From contig NZ_AP024884.1 of the NCBI RefSeq assembly GCF_024346955.1, positions 1,178,001-1,242,000 on the forward strand: 64,000 nt of DNA. The letters run 5' to 3'. The notes beneath the pieces are model-generated. The model had not been told where the DNA came from and did not search any database. It saw only the letters and a list, made by a program, of their open reading frames with translations. Shown one piece after another: positions 61,457 through 64,000 of this stretch. Made by a program: the position numbers and the translations under genes. Source of the DNA: Vibrio mangrovi. Lineage in GTDB: Bacteria; Pseudomonadota; Gammaproteobacteria; Enterobacterales; Vibrionaceae. Numbering within the stretch: position 1 is the first letter of the stretch; the number at the start of each line of letters is the position of its first letter.

Positions 61457-62347
61457 GTGAAAGACTTTTCCGATTTGATGAAGTTATCTTTAGAAAACGT
61501 TGACCTATGCCCGAAAACCATCGCTGAAATTCTTATGTTTAAGTGTTTTGGTAACAGAGACGGATTTCTCTTGATTGAAGACCTGGATATCGGGCAAATT
61601 CCTCTGACCCCCACCGATCGTTCCAGACTTTCGAAAGAGGATAACCAAAGTGAAAAATTGCTGCTGCAATGTGCCGCTTTGCTGGGAGAAGCAATTGGGT
61701 ATGTTCAGGAATCCAATGGAGAACTCATTAATAATTTTTTCCCACACCAGACCGCAGCAGATCATCTCACATCGGATAGTTTCGATTCCGAACTCGATCT
61801 CCATACAGAAAATGCTTTTCATGCGATTTCTCCGGACTATTTATTACTCCTGTGCCTGCGACAAGATCCGGATCAGGAAGCAGAAACTTATATTAGTTCG
61901 ATTAATAACATTTTTCCGCATATCACCGAAGATGAGAAAACATTTTTCCTTCAGGAAAAATACAATTTTCTCTCCGACTACTGTCAAAGTCAGAAAAATT
62001 GCAAAATCGATATCAATAAAAGAGAAACGGTTTTATACGGAGATCATAAAAACCCATATTTTAGGTTTGACCCTCAATTCATGATTGCACTGAATGCGGA
62101 ATCACACCTACAGATGAATAAATTGAGAGATATTGCCTGGCAGGTAGCGAAACCCGTAAAACTGAAAGCAGGCTCTTTATTAATTATTGATAACAAAAAG
62201 ACTGCACATGCACGCAGCAAATTCAAAGCTTATTTTGACGGAAGCGATCGTTGGATCCAACGGGCGTTTACAATTTCGAATAAGAAATACATCAACGAAA
62301 AACTCAATATAAGCACAAACATATATGAACTGATAGCTGAGATTTAA
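61457..62347 (+). CDS. Clavaminate-synthase-like Fe(II)/2-oxoglutarate dioxygenase
   Basis: 296 residues. It fits the TauD/clavaminate synthase-like group that hydroxylates free amino acids (VioC, AsnO and lysine hydroxylases). The facial triad is His116-x-Glu118 (DLHTENAFH) and a distal His251 (NKKTAHARSKFKAYFDGSDRWIQRAF), with Arg265 or Arg269 as the 2-oxoglutarate anchor. Other markers are HTENAFHAISPDYLLLLCLRQD and GDHKNPYFRFDP. In this group the triad is His-x-Glu rather than His-x-Asp, as seen here. AGGAGA-type sequence (TGGAGACATGAAGTG) precedes the GTG/ATG start. The stop abuts the LysE ATG, so the product is probably exported. Substrate unknown. Confidence 0.85.
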   Translation: MKDFSDLMKLSLENVDLCPKTIAEILMFKCFGNRDGFLLIEDLDIGQIPLTPTDRSRLSKEDNQSEKLLLQCAALLGEAIGYVQESNGELINNFFPHQTAADHLTSDSFDSELDLHTENAFHAISPDYLLLLCLRQDPDQEAETYISSINNIFPHITEDEKTFFLQEKYNFLSDYCQSQKNCKIDINKRETVLYGDHKNPYFRFDPQFMIALNAESHLQMNKLRDIAWQVAKPVKLKAGSLLIIDNKKTAHARSKFKAYFDGSDRWIQRAFTISNKKYINEKLNISTNIYELIAEI

Positions 62348-62944
62348 ATGTCTACCTATATTACATTCGCTTTATCAATTACGCTTCTCATCGTATCACC
62401 AGGCCCTGTTGTGAGCCTGGTTATTTCCGAGTCAAAATATTCATTTCCCAGAAATACTGTTGCCGGAGCCTTACTCGCATCACAAATATTGCTGATTATC
62501 AGCCTCATTGTCATACTGTCCGCGTTTCACATCGATCCGGTTTTTCTCAACCTCTGCCAGTTCGTTGGCGGCATTTATCTGATCTATATCGCCTGGAGTT
62601 CATTCCGCCATTCAGCCACGGAGAGCAATCATGTGATTCGTTCGTCCGGAAAACAGTTCTGGAAATCGCTTAAAATCGGTTTATCCAATCCGAAAGATAT
62701 TCTGTTCTTTATCGCCTTCTTACCAACATTTATCACAATGGATGATGACTTTTTTGAGAAATCAATCCATCTGATGTTGATCTGGCTCATCATCGATTTC
62801 CTGATTATGACGATGTACAGTTTGTTAGCTCAAAGAATCTTTGCTTCCGTGTCCGGAAAAACAATTATTCATTATTTACCCATATTTTCTATTCTGGGAT
62901 TTGGTCTGCTTGCCGTCTCCCGAAGTCTCTCTAATTTCCTGTAA
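62348..62944 (+). CDS. LysE/RhtB-family exporter
   Basis: 198 residues with six membrane segments. ITLLIVSPGPVVSLVISESKYSFPRNTVAGALLASQILLII and QFVGGIYLIYIAWSSFRHS, then GLSNPKDILFFIAFLPTFI. These are LysE-family blocks. The ATG follows directly after the dioxygenase stop, so the two are translationally coupled. It most likely exports the hydroxylated amino acid made by that enzyme. Confidence 0.92.
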   Translation: MSTYITFALSITLLIVSPGPVVSLVISESKYSFPRNTVAGALLASQILLIISLIVILSAFHIDPVFLNLCQFVGGIYLIYIAWSSFRHSATESNHVIRSSGKQFWKSLKIGLSNPKDILFFIAFLPTFITMDDDFFEKSIHLMLIWLIIDFLIMTMYSLLAQRIFASVSGKTIIHYLPIFSILGFGLLAVSRSLSNFL

Positions 62945-62956
62945 GAGCAAGTAATA

Positions 62957-62994
62957 CAGAGATTCAAACCATTCTATTATGGTTTGAATCTCTG
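62957..62994. terminator. 16-bp perfect hairpin between convergent genes
   Basis: Arms 62957-62972 and 62979-62994 (CAGAGATTCAAACCAT and its complement) with a six-base loop. No U-run. Resembles the hairpin at 7493-7537 in length and place. Confidence 0.55.
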
Positions 62995-63007
62995 CCTTGC
63001 CTATGAC

Positions 63008-63583
63008 TCAGCGCGTTTCTATTGCAGAAATCGTCGCCACCAACTGATAATCCGACGCTTCTTCAACATCGACATGAATGATTTTGCCAACCACTGACAT
63101 TTTCGGGCGTAAATAGGTGTCTGCCATCCTCTTAATTGACTGCCAGATGGTTATCTCATCCTGAATCGCCAGTGGTTTCCCCTTCCCGTCCAAAACTTCC
63201 AGATGAATTTTCACAGCGATCACAGACTGAGAGCCCTGATTGGTGATTGCTGTCGGAATCACCAGCCGGCCACCCTGATAAGTTGCAGCACCCAGAACCA
63301 CTTCAACACCTGATTCAGAAAGTAATAAACTGGATTTGTGGCTGTTCAGCTGCAACCGGGTCCGACGTTCAGTATGATTCACCGGTGGTGTAGCAATTAC
63401 AGGAGCCACAGCATTCTCCTCAACACTGTGCTGATTCTCCGATGCTTGTGACTCGTTCTGAATATAGTGCCAGGTAAAATCATCATTCAGAATCGCCTGA
63501 CGCCCATCATCCAAAGTCACCTGCTGGCTTGCTGCAACAGCCGACATCCAGAAAACGGCAATCACGATCATAAAATGCTTCAT
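63008..63583 (-). CDS. Exported DUF3157-like protein
   Basis: 191 residues from the ATG at 63583 (AGAAG upstream); the frame extends to 63601. Signal peptide MKHFMIVIAVFWMSAVAAS. The start of the mature part QQVTLDDGRQAILNDDFTWHYI is the mark of the Vibrio DUF3157 family. A beta-rich C-terminal part (VVLGAATYQGGRLVIPTAITNQGSQSVIAVKIHLEVLDGKG) follows. Function unknown. Convergent with the LysE gene. Confidence 0.72.
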   Translation of the reverse strand: MKHFMIVIAVFWMSAVAASQQVTLDDGRQAILNDDFTWHYIQNESQASENQHSVEENAVAPVIATPPVNHTERRTRLQLNSHKSSLLLSESGVEVVLGAATYQGGRLVIPTAITNQGSQSVIAVKIHLEVLDGKGKPLAIQDEITIWQSIKRMADTYLRPKMSVVGKIIHVDVEEASDYQLVATISAIETR

Positions 63584-63764
63584 TCTTATTCTTCTCTTCA
63601 TCAGAAAGGGCTGAACATACCACTAAGATCTCCAGAATACTATCGCTACCTGAGCCACTGCCTGATGTCAGATCACTCAATAAATTTAACGAACACCAGA
63701 CAAACTCTCTCTTAATACAACTACTATTTATAAGTTAAGACAAAAATATTTTATTGGTGAATGT

Positions 63765-63932
63765 ATGAAACAGTTTGTAATCATTGCAGTGACATTAATC
63801 GCTTTATCCGGATGCCAGTTAACCCGTGTCGAAGGAGAAATTGATGATGTTAAAGTGAAAGTCAAAACAACTGAAACAAATGATAAAGGAACATTCTGTC
63901 CACCGGGTCAGGCCAAGAAAGGTAATTGCTAA
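63765..63932 (+). CDS. Small lipoprotein
   Basis: 55 residues: signal peptide with lipobox (MKQFVIIAVTLIALSGC), then a short charged stretch (EGEIDDVKVKVKTTETND) and a C-terminal Cys-Pro-Pro-Gly motif ending NC. It has GGTGAATG just upstream. The strong lipobox makes the gene credible despite its size. Probably an outer- or inner-membrane lipoprotein of unknown function, found near the right edge of the window. Confidence 0.8.
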   Translation: MKQFVIIAVTLIALSGCQLTRVEGEIDDVKVKVKTTETNDKGTFCPPGQAKKGNC

Positions 63933-64000
63933 GCTACGGTCAAACCCAGGTCACTTATTTATTCTATGAGTCACTTTGAATATATATGCTATCCACCTGA

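Overview
The window reads as chromosomal DNA from a Vibrio (Gammaproteobacteria, Vibrionaceae). The evidence is a near-canonical Vibrio SpeG, a Qrr quorum-sensing sRNA with its sigma-54 promoter, a thermostable-hemolysin-family protein, an ectABC-ask ectoine operon, NhaD, and many Vibrio-typical small families (DUF3541, DUF2850, DUF3612, DUF3157-like). The species cannot be named from the sequence alone. No prophage, plasmid or CRISPR array is visible. The only mobile-type gene is one REP-associated (Y1/HUH) transposase, with related short repeats scattered over the window.

Layout. 1-3.3 kb: the end of a two-component system, a hotdog thioesterase, short repeats and speG. 3.3-7.5 kb: parvulin, a small membrane protein, a PAS-PAS chemoreceptor-like protein, cheV and a Nudix hydrolase. 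7.5-9.9 kb: a small protein resembling the insertion domain of malate synthase G, divergent from a ScfR/DUF3612-type regulator. 9.9-16 kb: a CHASE-GGDEF cyclase, a DUF3541 protein, the NAD-salvage pair nrtR/pncB with candidate operators, and a DUF5718 protein. 16-24 kb: GNAT, a CorC-like single domain, MscS, DUF2850, pirin, a chemoreceptor, a periplasmic sensor-like protein and a second GGDEF cyclase. 24-29.7 kb: periplasmic asparaginase, then ectA-ectB-ectC-ask. 30 kb: the Qrr sRNA, followed by a degenerate acetoacetyl-CoA synthetase-like gene.

32-38.7 kb is a tightly packed minus-strand cluster: thermostable-hemolysin/GNAT-like protein, AMP-ligase, heme-oxygenase-like metal enzyme, TPR protein, response regulator, histidine kinase and SDR. 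It looks like a self-regulated pathway for activating and modifying a carboxylic (probably fatty) acid, and it is one of two strong candidates for an undescribed system. 38.8-48.3 kb: methyltransferases, a DUF3299 protein, a lipoprotein alkaline phosphatase, the transposase, an STN-domain lipoprotein, a monooxygenase, a DNA glycosylase, a DMT exporter, and LysR and Lrp regulators. 48.5-51.5 kb: a complete TRAP transporter (DctPQM) with two perfect gluconate-repressor-type operators upstream. 52-57.8 kb: a LysE exporter, a racemase, NhaD, an FAH protein, AzlCD and an AraC regulator. 58-64 kb: a secreted protein, GNAT, and a LysR / clavaminate-synthase-like dioxygenase / LysE module. That module is the second strong candidate and looks like hydroxylation and export of an amino acid. 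A DUF3157-like protein and a 55-residue lipoprotein close the window.

Themes: signalling (two two-component systems, two chemoreceptor-like proteins, CheV, two diguanylate cyclases, Qrr), osmotic and ionic adaptation (ectoine, MscS, NhaD) and amino-acid traffic. All family names come from reading motifs and recalling family features; no search was run.
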